A stretch of DNA of 64,000 nt, from NCBI GenBank assembly GCA_910573755.1, contig CAJTBO010000014.1, positions 1 through 64,000 of the forward strand, in the 5' to 3' direction. Below, piece by piece: positions 8,512 to 16,579 of the stretch. The stretch is from Lachnospiraceae bacterium (lineage in GTDB: Bacteria; Bacillota; Clostridia; Lachnospirales; Lachnospiraceae). The stretch's first letter is position 1. Each line of letters opens with the position of its first letter. The translations under genes were made by a program, and so were the position numbers. The notes under the pieces are model-generated. The model ran no database searches and had not been told where the DNA came from. It was given only the letters and a program-made list of their open reading frames with translations.

Positions 8512-8748
8512 ATGTTAGAAAAAATTGCAGCACTCATAGAAGAGCAGTTAGGATCGGTATCCGCAAGCGAGATCACAGAGGAAACTTCCTTTAAGGATGA
8601 TCTGGGCGCAGACTCCCTGGATTTGTTTGAACTGGTAATGCAGTGTGAGGAAGAGTACGGTGTGGAGTTCCCTTCTGATGATCTGGAGAATATGAAGACC
8701 GTAGGCGATGTAATGCGGTTTATTAAAGAGCAGGGGATTGATGCTTAA
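8512..8748 (+). CDS. acpP: Acyl carrier protein
   Basis: 78 residues, acidic and helical. The phosphopantetheine attachment motif is GADSLDLFELV with Ser35. Ribosome binding site AAAGGAG. It carries growing acyl chains in the type II fatty acid synthase in the cytosol. It stands alone, not beside fabD/fabF genes, and is followed by its own terminator, so it is a monocistronic or distal unit. A 16-bp palindrome upstream may be its operator. Confidence 0.95.
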   Translation: MLEKIAALIEEQLGSVSASEITEETSFKDDLGADSLDLFELVMQCEEEYGVEFPSDDLENMKTVGDVMRFIKEQGIDA

Positions 8749-8774
8749 GAGGAATTGAAAAGAGAGATTATGAG

Positions 8775-8814
8775 AGAACTTCTGAAACAGTGGATGGTTT
8801 TGGAAGTTCTTTTT
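8775..8814 (+). terminator. Terminator after acpP; hairpin element copy 2
   Basis: A 14-bp stem (8775-8788 with 8797-8810, two G-U pairs), loop AGTGGATG, then four T. It fits a Rho-independent terminator. Loop and right arm are shared with the hairpin at 7423-7458. Confidence 0.75.
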
Positions 8815-8840
8815 GTTAAAAGAGAGATTTGTTATGCTGA

Positions 8841-9101
8841 ATGTTTTTTGGAAATCTGCAGAATATCGGAAGGGAAAATCTCTATAATCTCCCTTATGCC
8901 GCAGAGGAGATTTACGGCTTATATTCGTCAGGAAAATATCAAAATATAAAAAAGATATACCATAAGATATAGCGTATTTATTCAAATCATCAACAGCTTC
9001 CGATTAAACCTGAAAAGATTATTGTGGAAGATTCCAATTCCGGTTATAAGTTTAGAGTATGGGGGGATAGAACGGTAAAGGAACAGGTGTCTGATCTATA
9101 A
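8841..9101 (+). pseudogene. Possible broken small gene with in-frame amber
   Basis: One frame runs 87 codons from ATG at 8841 to TAA at 9101 and is interrupted only by a TAG at 8970 (codon 44). The second half, with KPEKIIVEDSNSGYKF and VWGDRTVKEQ, has a composition like a real protein. No family is recognised and no good ribosome binding site is seen. It may be a decayed gene. The rest of the acpP-to-9219 interval holds only the next promoter. Confidence 0.3.
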
Positions 9102-9128
9102 AATGCCAGTTTCTTTTTTAAATATTAT

Positions 9129-9168
9129 GGAAACGGTTTACAAGCGGGGCAAAATAATGATATATAAT
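9129..9168 (+). promoter_or_regulatory. Promoter and LacI-type operator of sugar locus
   Basis: GGAAACGGTTTACA (9129-9142) matches 11 of 14 positions of the operator before the lacI-type gene at 10534. It overlaps a likely -35 (TTTACA or TACAAG) upstream of a consensus -10 TATAAT at 9163-9168. The start codon of the first isomerase is 51 bp downstream of the -10. Confidence 0.65.
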
Positions 9169-9218
9169 TTACTATGGTCATTTATATGTCCAAAAAATAA
9201 AGAAAAGGAGAAAAAAGA

Positions 9219-9821
9219 ATGAGTTACATCGAAACGTATCAAAAATTTTCCAAAGCGATCGTGGAAGAACACGCTTCTGTCTTCTCGCAGCTGGACATGG
9301 GACAGCTCAAGGCATTTGTTGACGCTGTCATTGAGGCGAAACATATCTTTGTCCACGGTACCGGCAGGGAAGGCATATCCATGAGAGGGTTTGCCATGAG
9401 GCTTGCGCATCTTGGAAAGCCCGCTTACTGGCTGATGGATGACACGACGATCGGTATGCATGAGGGAGATCTGTTTATTATCTGTGACGGCAGGGGAGAT
9501 GTCGGGATTCACAGGAGGATCGTACAGCAGGCTAAAAAGACCGGCGCCAGGATCGCTATGGTGACGGCGCTGCCGGAAGGAAACCTTGCAAAGAACTATG
9601 CGGACCTTATTTTATTTGTCCACTCCACGGTTTATATGGACGAAAAGCATGCGGAGCCGGATGCGCCGAAACAGCATGATGTAGTTCCCACAAAACAGCC
9701 CATGGGAAATCAGTATGAGCAGCATATCTACCTTTTGATGGATATTATCGCTATCATTGTAAAAGACGAGATGGGACTTGACTATGATGATATGGAAGCG
9801 AACCACAGAAATATAGAATAA
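9219..9821 (+). CDS. SIS-domain isomerase, HxlB-like (copy 1)
   Basis: 200 residues with one sugar-isomerase (SIS) domain: HIFVHGTGREGISMRGFAMRLAHLG is the phosphosugar-binding loop, followed by DLFIICDGRGD and IAMVTALPEGNLAKNYADLIL. Closest in plan to 6-phospho-3-hexuloisomerase (HxlB). Compared with the second copy at 17578 it has a longer loop (DEKHAEPDAPKQHD) before the last helices, so the substrate may differ. First gene of the rare-sugar locus, behind an operator. Ribosome binding site AAAGGAG. Cytosolic phosphosugar isomerisation is inferred. Confidence 0.8.
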   Translation: MSYIETYQKFSKAIVEEHASVFSQLDMGQLKAFVDAVIEAKHIFVHGTGREGISMRGFAMRLAHLGKPAYWLMDDTTIGMHEGDLFIICDGRGDVGIHRRIVQQAKKTGARIAMVTALPEGNLAKNYADLILFVHSTVYMDEKHAEPDAPKQHDVVPTKQPMGNQYEQHIYLLMDIIAIIVKDEMGLDYDDMEANHRNIE

Positions 9822-9839
9822 TTTTTTTTACAGTGGCAA

Positions 9840-9851
9840 GAAACCGGTTTC
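9840..9851. promoter_or_regulatory. LacI-type operator
   Basis: GAAACCGGTTTC is a perfect 12-bp palindrome, the same core as the site at 10534. It lies in the 53-bp gap between the first isomerase and the RpiB-like gene. Confidence 0.6.
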
Positions 9852-9874
9852 ATAGTCGAAAAAAGGAGAAAATC

Positions 9875-10354
9875 ATGAAAAACGAAAAGGTAAAAAAAGT
9901 GATTATCGGAGGAGATCCGGGCGGGTTTGAACTGAAAAATGCGGTCCGGGATCATCTGATCGAAGAAGGGTATGATGTGACGGATGTAGATCCCCAAAGC
10001 CCTGACCTGTTTCAGGATGTAGCGGTGAAAGTGGCGCAGGGAGTACAGAGCGGCACATATGACAGGGGCATCGCCATCTGCGGTACGGGTATGGGTGTCA
10101 GCATTATCTGCAACAAACATCGCGGTGTTTATGCGGCTTTGTGCGAAAGCGTTTATCAGGCGAGAAGGGCAAAACAGGTAAATAATACCAATGTACTGTG
10201 CATGGGCGGATTTATTATAGGACCCGAGATGGGCCGCGTCATGGCTGATGCGTGGCTGGAGGCGGAACACATGCAGGGGCTTACGCCCGGGATGGCGGCG
10301 ATCGTGGAAAAAGAGTTTGACCAGCTTGTGGAATTTGAAAAAACAGTGTATTGA
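9875..10354 (+). CDS. RpiB/LacA/LacB-family sugar-phosphate isomerase
   Basis: 159 residues, starting at the ATG 8 bp after AAAAGGAG. The family core is clear: GIAICGTGMGVSIICNKHRGVYAALC with the catalytic Cys, and NVLCMGGFIIGPEMG. The N-terminal loop reads GGDPGG where RpiB has the conserved DHAG, so the His that helps open the sugar ring is replaced by Pro. That points to a changed substrate or mechanism. Likely an aldose-ketose phosphate isomerase for ribose, allose or galactose phosphates; the exact sugar cannot be read. Lies between two LacI-type operators and beside the importer genes. Confidence 0.85.
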   Translation: MKNEKVKKVIIGGDPGGFELKNAVRDHLIEEGYDVTDVDPQSPDLFQDVAVKVAQGVQSGTYDRGIAICGTGMGVSIICNKHRGVYAALCESVYQARRAKQVNNTNVLCMGGFIIGPEMGRVMADAWLEAEHMQGLTPGMAAIVEKEFDQLVEFEKTVY

Positions 10355-10495
10355 TAAATTTACGGATATGCGGAGCAGATCCTGCGGCACGGAGGAACAA
10401 AAGCTGAATCAAAGTTTTGTTATACATATTCAACAAAAATGGACGCTGAAATTCGGTAAAAACGTAGAATGTGATGGATGAATGTGAGAATACGG

Positions 10496-10547
10496 TTGAC
10501 AAATTATTCAAAGGTGTTTACTATAAATACAAATGTAACCGGTTTCA
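10496..10547 (+). promoter_or_regulatory. lacI-type gene promoter with operator
   Basis: TTGACA at 10496-10501 is followed after 17 bp by TACTAT (TATAAA lies 3 bp further). Immediately downstream TGTAACCGGTTTCA (10534-10547) is a near-palindrome that fits the LacI/CcpA consensus TGNAANCGNTNNCA. This placement implies autorepression by the local regulator or catabolite repression by CcpA. The 260 bp from 10355 to 10616 hold no gene. Confidence 0.7.
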
Positions 10548-10636
10548 CGCAAAAAATGACTGCATAACAGTAATATACAGTAATAAAAGCAATATGAAAC
10601 AGAAATGCAGCAGGATTGACAAGAGGTACTGAGAGG

Positions 10637-11650
10637 ATGGGAAATGTTACGATTACGGATATTGCCAGAGAAGCCGGTGTTTCAAAAGCAACCGTTTCAA
10701 GGGTTTTAAACAGATCGGCTTCCGTGGACAGCAACACCCGGGAGAGGGTGGAAGAGATTATCCGCAGAAAGAAATATTCTCCCTCAACGGTAGCGAGAAA
10801 TCTTGCCTATGGAATCAGTTCTATCGTAGGAATCATCGTACCGGAGATCGATAATCCGTTTTTTGGGGAACTGCTCAGAGGAGCATCAAGCATCGCGGAT
10901 AAAAATGACCTGACACTGATGTGCTTTAATTCCGATGATAACGCGGAAAAGGATTATAAGGCATTAAAAACGCTGAAGGATTACAGGGTAAGGGGGATGC
11001 TTTATACACCGGCAACGGATTATGATACGTCGGAACAGAGAAAAACGGTGACAAAGCTGATCGAAAGCCTGGATATTCCGGTGATCCTGATGGACAGGGA
11101 GCCGGCGGCGTTTGAACGGTATGACGGGATTTTTTTTGAAGACAGAAAGAGTATGTATGAAGCGACTGAAAAACTGATACTGGCGGGGCATAAAAAGATA
11201 GGTATCATAAACGCCACGCTGGACCGGGGACTGGCACGCATCAGACAGGCGGGATACAGGGATGCGCTGGAGAAGTATGATATCCCCTATGACGAAAAAT
11301 ACTGCTATCTGGGAGATTATTCCGTTGCGCAGGCCTACAGGCACGCCAGCGAAATGCTGGAAAAGGAAGACCGTCCTACAGCAGTCGTAACCTGCAACAA
11401 TAATATCAGTATGGGATTTTTAAAAGCCCTGCAGGAACATGATATGAAGATTGCCGGAGACATTGTATGTATCGGTCTGGACAAGATAGAAGCCCTCGAC
11501 ATCGTCGGAAGCGGGTTTAACTATATCAGGCGGGATGCGATCGAGATGGGAAAAAAGGCAATGGAGATGCTGATCCACAGAATGGCCTTTCCGACAGCGG
11601 CGGTTCAGAAGGTATATCTGGATTCCGAGATCGTGATCAGGAAACTCTGA
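10637..11650 (+). CDS. LacI-family transcriptional regulator
   Basis: About 337 residues. The N-terminal LacI headpiece reads VTITDIAREAGVSKATVSRVLN, followed by the hinge YSPSTVARNLAYG and a periplasmic-binding-like effector domain (GIIVPEIDNPFF). The ATG at 10637 is chosen because AGAGG lies 11 bp upstream; a TTG at 10616 is an alternative. It sits inside the rare-sugar locus and three look-alike operators lie at 9129, 9840 and 10534, so it most likely represses the isomerase genes and itself until the sugar or its phosphate binds. Confidence 0.9.
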   Translation: MGNVTITDIAREAGVSKATVSRVLNRSASVDSNTRERVEEIIRRKKYSPSTVARNLAYGISSIVGIIVPEIDNPFFGELLRGASSIADKNDLTLMCFNSDDNAEKDYKALKTLKDYRVRGMLYTPATDYDTSEQRKTVTKLIESLDIPVILMDREPAAFERYDGIFFEDRKSMYEATEKLILAGHKKIGIINATLDRGLARIRQAGYRDALEKYDIPYDEKYCYLGDYSVAQAYRHASEMLEKEDRPTAVVTCNNNISMGFLKALQEHDMKIAGDIVCIGLDKIEALDIVGSGFNYIRRDAIEMGKKAMEMLIHRMAFPTAAVQKVYLDSEIVIRKL

Positions 11651-11661
11651 CCTGTCGGATC

Positions 11662-11677
11662 GCCGGAAAATACCGGC
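11662..11677 (+). promoter_or_regulatory. Small hairpin between regulator and binding-protein gene
   Basis: GCCGG (11662-11666) pairs with CCGGC (11673-11677) around AAAATA. No T-run follows. It could be a weak pause or processing site; no separate promoter for the binding protein is evident in this 100-bp gap. Confidence 0.3.
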
Positions 11678-11749
11678 ACCTGTAACAAAGCCCATTAAGG
11701 GATGCAGAAATGCATATACATATAAAAATCTCAAAGGAGGAACAGAAAC

Positions 11750-12922
11750 ATGAAAAAGAAAATTGCTTTATTCTTGGTTGCGGCTATGACCATTTCCACA
11801 CTGGTTGCCTGCGGCAACAACGCAGAAGAAGCACCGGCGGCAGCTACGGAAGAAGCGGCACCGGCAGAGGAAGCGGCACCGGCAGAGGAAGCGGCTCCCG
11901 CTGAAGAAGAATCGGGGGGGGTAGAGGAGGCACCGGCGGCAGGTGACGATGACCTGTTTAACGTTGCAAACTACAAGTCTGACAAAGACAAATCTGAATG
12001 GACGATTGCGGTTGTCACAAAGGACAACACGGCAGACTGGTTCAAGCGTATGGAACTTGGTGTGAATGAGTACGGCGAAGAGTCCGGCATCAACGTTATC
12101 CAGAAAGGCCCCGCTAATGCGGATGCGGCTTCTCAGGTGGAAGTAGTGGATAATATGATCGACCAGGGCGTAGATGCTCTTTGCGTAGTACCGATCGATC
12201 CTGGCGCATTAGAGGCTTCTTTAAAGAGAGCTATGGAGCAGGGTATCGTTGTTATCTCCCACGAGGCATCCAACCTTGAAAATACCTTATTCGACACAGA
12301 GGCATTTACGGCTGACGATTTTGGCGCGGCTATTATGGATGCACTGGCAGAGGATATGGGTGAAGAGGGCAAATATGCGATGATGGTTGCTTATACAACA
12401 TCCACAACGCATATGGAATACGCAAATGCTCAGTACAATCGTCAGCAGGAAGCATATCCGAACATGGAGCTGATCAACGACGGCGCTATTCCTACTTGCG
12501 AATCTGAAGAATCTATCGATACCTCTTATGAAAGAGCAAAAGAAGTATTAAAAGCTAATCCTGACCTGAAAGGTTTTACAGGCGTGGCTTCCACAGACTG
12601 CCCCGGTATTGCAAAAGCGGTCGAGGAACTTGGCCTGGATGTCAAGGTTGTCGGTGTCGGTACACCGAACAGCTTTAAGCCTTATGTTATGTCCGGTACG
12701 ATCACAAAGGTTAAACTTTGGGATCCGAAGGTATCCGGTTATGTAATGTGTAAGCTGGCAGCAGACATCCTTGCGGGCGAAGACATCGGAGACGGTGAAG
12801 GCTTTAACGCGGGAGTGGAAGGCTATGAAAACATGAGCCTCTCCAACGGAATCAACAGATGCCTTATCGGTCAGGCAGATATCACCCTGACAACAGATAA
12901 CATCGATGAGTATGATTTCTAA
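11750..12922 (+). CDS. Sugar ABC transporter substrate-binding lipoprotein
   Basis: 390 residues. A lipoprotein signal peptide ends in LVAC with Cys21 as lipid anchor. A flexible linker follows (residues 25-62) made of repeated AAPAEE units. The mature part is a type I periplasmic-binding fold of the ribose/AI-2/rhamnose class: WTIAVVTKDNTADWFKRMELGVNEYG, then DQGVDALCVVPIDPGALE. It collects the sugar outside the membrane and hands it to the permeases encoded downstream. Ribosome binding site AAAGGAGG. The ligand is probably a pentose or ketohexose, judged from the epimerase gene. Confidence 0.92.
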   Translation: MKKKIALFLVAAMTISTLVACGNNAEEAPAAATEEAAPAEEAAPAEEAAPAEEESGGVEEAPAAGDDDLFNVANYKSDKDKSEWTIAVVTKDNTADWFKRMELGVNEYGEESGINVIQKGPANADAASQVEVVDNMIDQGVDALCVVPIDPGALEASLKRAMEQGIVVISHEASNLENTLFDTEAFTADDFGAAIMDALAEDMGEEGKYAMMVAYTTSTTHMEYANAQYNRQQEAYPNMELINDGAIPTCESEESIDTSYERAKEVLKANPDLKGFTGVASTDCPGIAKAVEELGLDVKVVGVGTPNSFKPYVMSGTITKVKLWDPKVSGYVMCKLAADILAGEDIGDGEGFNAGVEGYENMSLSNGINRCLIGQADITLTTDNIDEYDF

Positions 12923-12952
12923 AGACAGACAGCAAAACAGAAAATAATGACA

Positions 12953-12987
12953 GGGAGCCGTTGCAGAAACTATTCAGCGCGGCTCCC
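12953..12987 (+). promoter_or_regulatory. Intercistronic stem-loop after binding-protein gene
   Basis: GGGAGCCG (12953-12960) pairs with CGGCTCCC (12980-12987). No clear T-run follows. Such stems after binding-protein genes commonly protect the upstream mRNA or partly terminate, giving more binding protein than ATPase and permease. Confidence 0.6.
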
Positions 12988-13043
12988 CTACTTTAAAACA
13001 GGGTTAGAGGTATTTTGCCTGGGAAGAAGGAACAGGAGGTATC

Positions 13044-14528
13044 ATGGAAAATATACTCTCTGTAAAGGGAATTAAAAAATCTTTCGGCGGCGTTCATGCG
13101 CTGAAAGGGGTGGATCTGACGATTAGAAAAGGAGAAACACATTGTCTTGCCGGCGAAAACGGGTGTGGCAAATCTACGATCATCAAGGTGATATCCGGGT
13201 TTTATAAACCGGATGGGGGTACGATCGAGGTAGACGGAAGAGATTATCCGGTAATGACCCCGGCGGACGCGATCAAAGCAGGCGTTCAGGTGATTTATCA
13301 GGACTTCTCTATTTTCCCGAATCTGACAGTAATAGAGAATCTGGCATTTAATCAGGTTCTGGCAAACGGCAAAAAGTTTGTAAATAAAAAGGAATTCAGA
13401 AAGATAGCGGAAGAAGCGGTTGCAAAGATCAATTTTAATGTGGACATGGATGCACTTGTGGAGACGCTTCCCGTCGCAGACAAACAGCTTATTGCAATCT
13501 CCCGTGCGCTTTTGGATAATGCGAAACTGATTATTATGGACGAGCCGACAACGGCCTTGACTAAAAAGGAAGTAAAACGGTTATTTGAGATCATTGCCGA
13601 CTTAAAGAAAAACGGAATTACCATTTTATTTGTATCACATAAACTTGATGAGGTATTTGAGATTTCAGACAGTATCACGATTTTGAGAAGCGGAGAAAAT
13701 GTGATCTCCTGTCCTGCTTCCGAAATGACGGAAGAAAAATTCGCCTATTATATGACAGGGCGCCACTTTGATAATCAGGAGCTGGCGGACAATAAAAAGA
13801 GAACATATGGTGAAGAAGTCCTCAGCGTAGAAAATCTGAGCGCACCGGGATTTGAAGACATCAGCTTTAAATTACATAAAGGTGAAATCCTGGGTGTTAC
13901 CGGCCAGCTGGGTTCGGGACGTACAGAATTGTCTTTATCTTTATTTGGACTGAATAGACCGACCGCAGGCAGGATCATGGTGGAAGGAAAAGAAGCGAAA
14001 CTTACGGATGTATCAAAGGCGGAGGAACTGGGGATTGCGCTGGTTCCGGAAGACCGCCTGACGGAGGGGCTCTTCCTGCCGCAGTCCATTATTAAAAATA
14101 TAACAGTAACAAGATTTGACGCACTGGCAGGCAGGCTTGGATTTATCCGTGAGGATTCCCTTGTGGAAGAATCTGCAAAATGGGTAAAAGAGCTGGGGGT
14201 GGCGACCAAAAACCACGAATTTCCGGTGCAGACGCTTTCCGGCGGAAATCAGCAGAAGGTCGTGCTTGCGAAATGGCTTGCAAACAATCCCAAAATACTG
14301 ATCCTGAACGGACCGACCGTGGGCGTGGATATCGGCGCGAAATATGATATCCATAAACTGCTGCATAAACTGGCGGCGGATGGTATGGCGATCATTGTGG
14401 TGTCGGACGATACGGCGGAGGTTATCGCAACCTGTGACAGCGCTATCGTTATGCATGACGGGAGGATAACCGGCATACTGGAAAAGGAAGACCTGACGGA
14501 AGCCAAACTGGCGGAAGCAGCGATATAA
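13044..14528 (+). CDS. Sugar ABC transporter ATPase, two domains (RbsA/LsrA type)
   Basis: 494 residues with two ABC domains. Domain 1 has Walker A GENGCGKST and Walker B LIIMDEPTTAL, with a degenerate signature (PVADKQLIAISRAL). Domain 2 has the altered Walker A GQLGSGRTE and a good signature LSGGNQQKVVLAKWL, which is the usual asymmetry of RbsA-type ATPases. Powers import through the two permeases that follow. Ribosome binding site CAGGAGG. In the family, Walker B is followed by a D-loop and here domain 2 reads LILNGPTVGVD rather than LILDEPT, with Asn-Gly in place of Asp-Glu; domain 1 would then do the hydrolysis. Confidence 0.93.
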   Translation: MENILSVKGIKKSFGGVHALKGVDLTIRKGETHCLAGENGCGKSTIIKVISGFYKPDGGTIEVDGRDYPVMTPADAIKAGVQVIYQDFSIFPNLTVIENLAFNQVLANGKKFVNKKEFRKIAEEAVAKINFNVDMDALVETLPVADKQLIAISRALLDNAKLIIMDEPTTALTKKEVKRLFEIIADLKKNGITILFVSHKLDEVFEISDSITILRSGENVISCPASEMTEEKFAYYMTGRHFDNQELADNKKRTYGEEVLSVENLSAPGFEDISFKLHKGEILGVTGQLGSGRTELSLSLFGLNRPTAGRIMVEGKEAKLTDVSKAEELGIALVPEDRLTEGLFLPQSIIKNITVTRFDALAGRLGFIREDSLVEESAKWVKELGVATKNHEFPVQTLSGGNQQKVVLAKWLANNPKILILNGPTVGVDIGAKYDIHKLLHKLAADGMAIIVVSDDTAEVIATCDSAIVMHDGRITGILEKEDLTEAKLAEAAI

Positions 14529-14546
14529 GAGGGGGAGCGGGATAAA

Positions 14547-15569
14547 ATGAAAAAACAGATGAATAAAGTTTTAAGACAGACAGAGTTCTGGGTATTTCTC
14601 ATTATTATTTTCCTTGCCCTGATCATTCAGGCGCGTTCGGGCGCATTTTTTGCGAATAATAATATAGTGGACATCATGCGTTCCATGATCTGCCCTTCAC
14701 TGTATGCAGTATGTGCGCTGCTCGCTTTTGTCAGTACCGGGCCGGATGTTTCTTTTCCTCTGGTAGCGGCATTGAGCAGCTATCTTGCCATCACGATTTC
14801 CATCAAGATAAATTATGACGGACCGTGGTTTGTCGTATATCTGATCGGAATGTTTTTCGGGGCGCTTATGGGAGCGCTGAACGGTTTTATTATCGTGAAA
14901 TATAAATTTCCCAGCCTGATCGTTACGCTTGGTACATCGTCTCTTTTCAGCGGCATTCTGCTCGGTACTTTTGAGGCGGCCCGTATGGATCTGCCGGCAA
15001 CGCTGCAGAGATTTGCGGAATTATCATTACTCACCGTAAAAAATGAAAAAACAGGACTGGGTTCCACATTGCCGATGACCTTCCTGATCCTGGTGGCGGT
15101 TTATATCGCGGCATATCTGGTTTTGAATTATACTATGGTAGGAAGAGGCGTATACGCGATAGGCGGTGATGAAATTTCGGCGGAACGTGCCGGCTTTAAC
15201 GTAAAGAAGATCCGTTTTGGCATCTTTGTTGTGAACGGTATGATCGCTTCCATTGCAGGGCTCTGTTATGCGGTTATGTCCATGCGGTATCTGCCGAACG
15301 AGTATGCGGGAGGTGAGATGGTGGTTATCGCGGCGATCATTCTGGGCGGAACGAGAATGACCGGTGGTATCGGTACCTTGAAGGGCTGTATTCTCGGGAC
15401 GCTGCTCTTGACGATGGTGACAAACAGCCTGATCCTGGTAGGTATTTCCGTATACTGGCAGAAGGTATTTATCGGTGCGATCATTATCATCGGAACAGCG
15501 ATTCCGGCGATCCAGAGTATTTTTGGAAAGAATAAGGGGAAAAAAGTGAAAGGCGGTGAAGCAGCATGA
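14547..15569 (+). CDS. Sugar ABC transporter permease 1
   Basis: 340 residues, about nine hydrophobic segments, BPD_transp_2 (RbsC/LsrC) family. The cytoplasmic coupling region GVYAIGGDEISAERAGFNVKKIR is the EAA-like motif of this class. A short basic tail KGKKVKGG ends the protein. Overlaps the second permease by 4 bp (ATGA), so the two are made together and probably form a heterodimeric channel. Confidence 0.92.
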   Translation: MKKQMNKVLRQTEFWVFLIIIFLALIIQARSGAFFANNNIVDIMRSMICPSLYAVCALLAFVSTGPDVSFPLVAALSSYLAITISIKINYDGPWFVVYLIGMFFGALMGALNGFIIVKYKFPSLIVTLGTSSLFSGILLGTFEAARMDLPATLQRFAELSLLTVKNEKTGLGSTLPMTFLILVAVYIAAYLVLNYTMVGRGVYAIGGDEISAERAGFNVKKIRFGIFVVNGMIASIAGLCYAVMSMRYLPNEYAGGEMVVIAAIILGGTRMTGGIGTLKGCILGTLLLTMVTNSLILVGISVYWQKVFIGAIIIIGTAIPAIQSIFGKNKGKKVKGGEAA

Positions 15570-16540
15570 AAAAGAAATTAAAAATAGATGATAATATTTT
15601 CAGGTTGATTATTATTTTGGTTGTTTTCCTGCTGATTGCCGGAATTACAAAAGGAAATTCGTTTTTGAAGGTTTCCATTTTTCAGACGATGGGAAGGCAG
15701 ATGGCGGAATACGGCCTGATGGCAGTGGGGTGCGGTATCTGTATGATATCCGGCGGTATTGATCTTTCCTGTGTTTATGTTGCCAATTTATGCGGTATTT
15801 CAGCGGCGCTTCTGATGCAGAAAAACGAAAACGCGATCCTGCCCGCTATTTTGCTGGCGATCGTGATCGGTGCGGCATGCGGCGCGTTTAACGGATTTTT
15901 AATTTCCTATTTGAGAATTCCGCCGATGCTGGCGACGCTCGGCTCCTATCAGCTCTTTCAGGGAATATCCGTCGTTATTTCGAACGGAAGCACAGTCAGC
16001 GGCGCGCCTGAAAAGTATACGGATTTCGGGATGAAGACCGTAGCGGGGATTCCCGCGGCATTCCTTGTTTTTGTATTGATCATCATCATTATGAGCGTGG
16101 TCATGGGAAAAACAAAATTCGGTGCAAGGGTATTTCTGGTAGGTACCAATGCGAAGTGCGCAACCTTTGCGGGAATTAAAAATAAGTCAATTATCATTAA
16201 GACCTATATGATCTCCGGCATCGTGTCCGGCTGTGCAGGGCTTTTGTCTTTAGCGAGGATCAATTCGGCGAAGGCGGACTTCGGAACCAGTTACACCATG
16301 CAGTGCATTCTGATCGCGGTGCTTGGCGGCGTGAATCCGAACGGAGGATTTGGCACGATACCGGGTATTGCGATCGCGGTACTGATACTTCAGGTATTAT
16401 CTTCGTACTTAAATACGTTCCCTGATGTCAGCAACTATTACAGGGACTGTATCTGGGGCATAGCGCTGATCGGCGTATTGATCCTGAATCATGTTATCAA
16501 TAAAAAGAAATCAGATAAGCTTGCAAAGATGGGCTCTTAA
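15566..16540 (+). CDS. Sugar ABC transporter permease 2
   Basis: 324 residues, same BPD_transp_2 family as permease 1. Motifs include GGIDLSCVYVANLCG and the coupling segment GARVFLVGTNAKCATFAGIKNKSI. Ends with a basic tail. Completes the importer (binding protein, one double ATPase, two permeases). Confidence 0.92.
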   Translation: MKKKLKIDDNIFRLIIILVVFLLIAGITKGNSFLKVSIFQTMGRQMAEYGLMAVGCGICMISGGIDLSCVYVANLCGISAALLMQKNENAILPAILLAIVIGAACGAFNGFLISYLRIPPMLATLGSYQLFQGISVVISNGSTVSGAPEKYTDFGMKTVAGIPAAFLVFVLIIIIMSVVMGKTKFGARVFLVGTNAKCATFAGIKNKSIIIKTYMISGIVSGCAGLLSLARINSAKADFGTSYTMQCILIAVLGGVNPNGGFGTIPGIAIAVLILQVLSSYLNTFPDVSNYYRDCIWGIALIGVLILNHVINKKKSDKLAKMGS

Positions 16541-16579
16541 AGGATATACTTAAAAAAACAAAAAGGAGGCGGTACGAAT

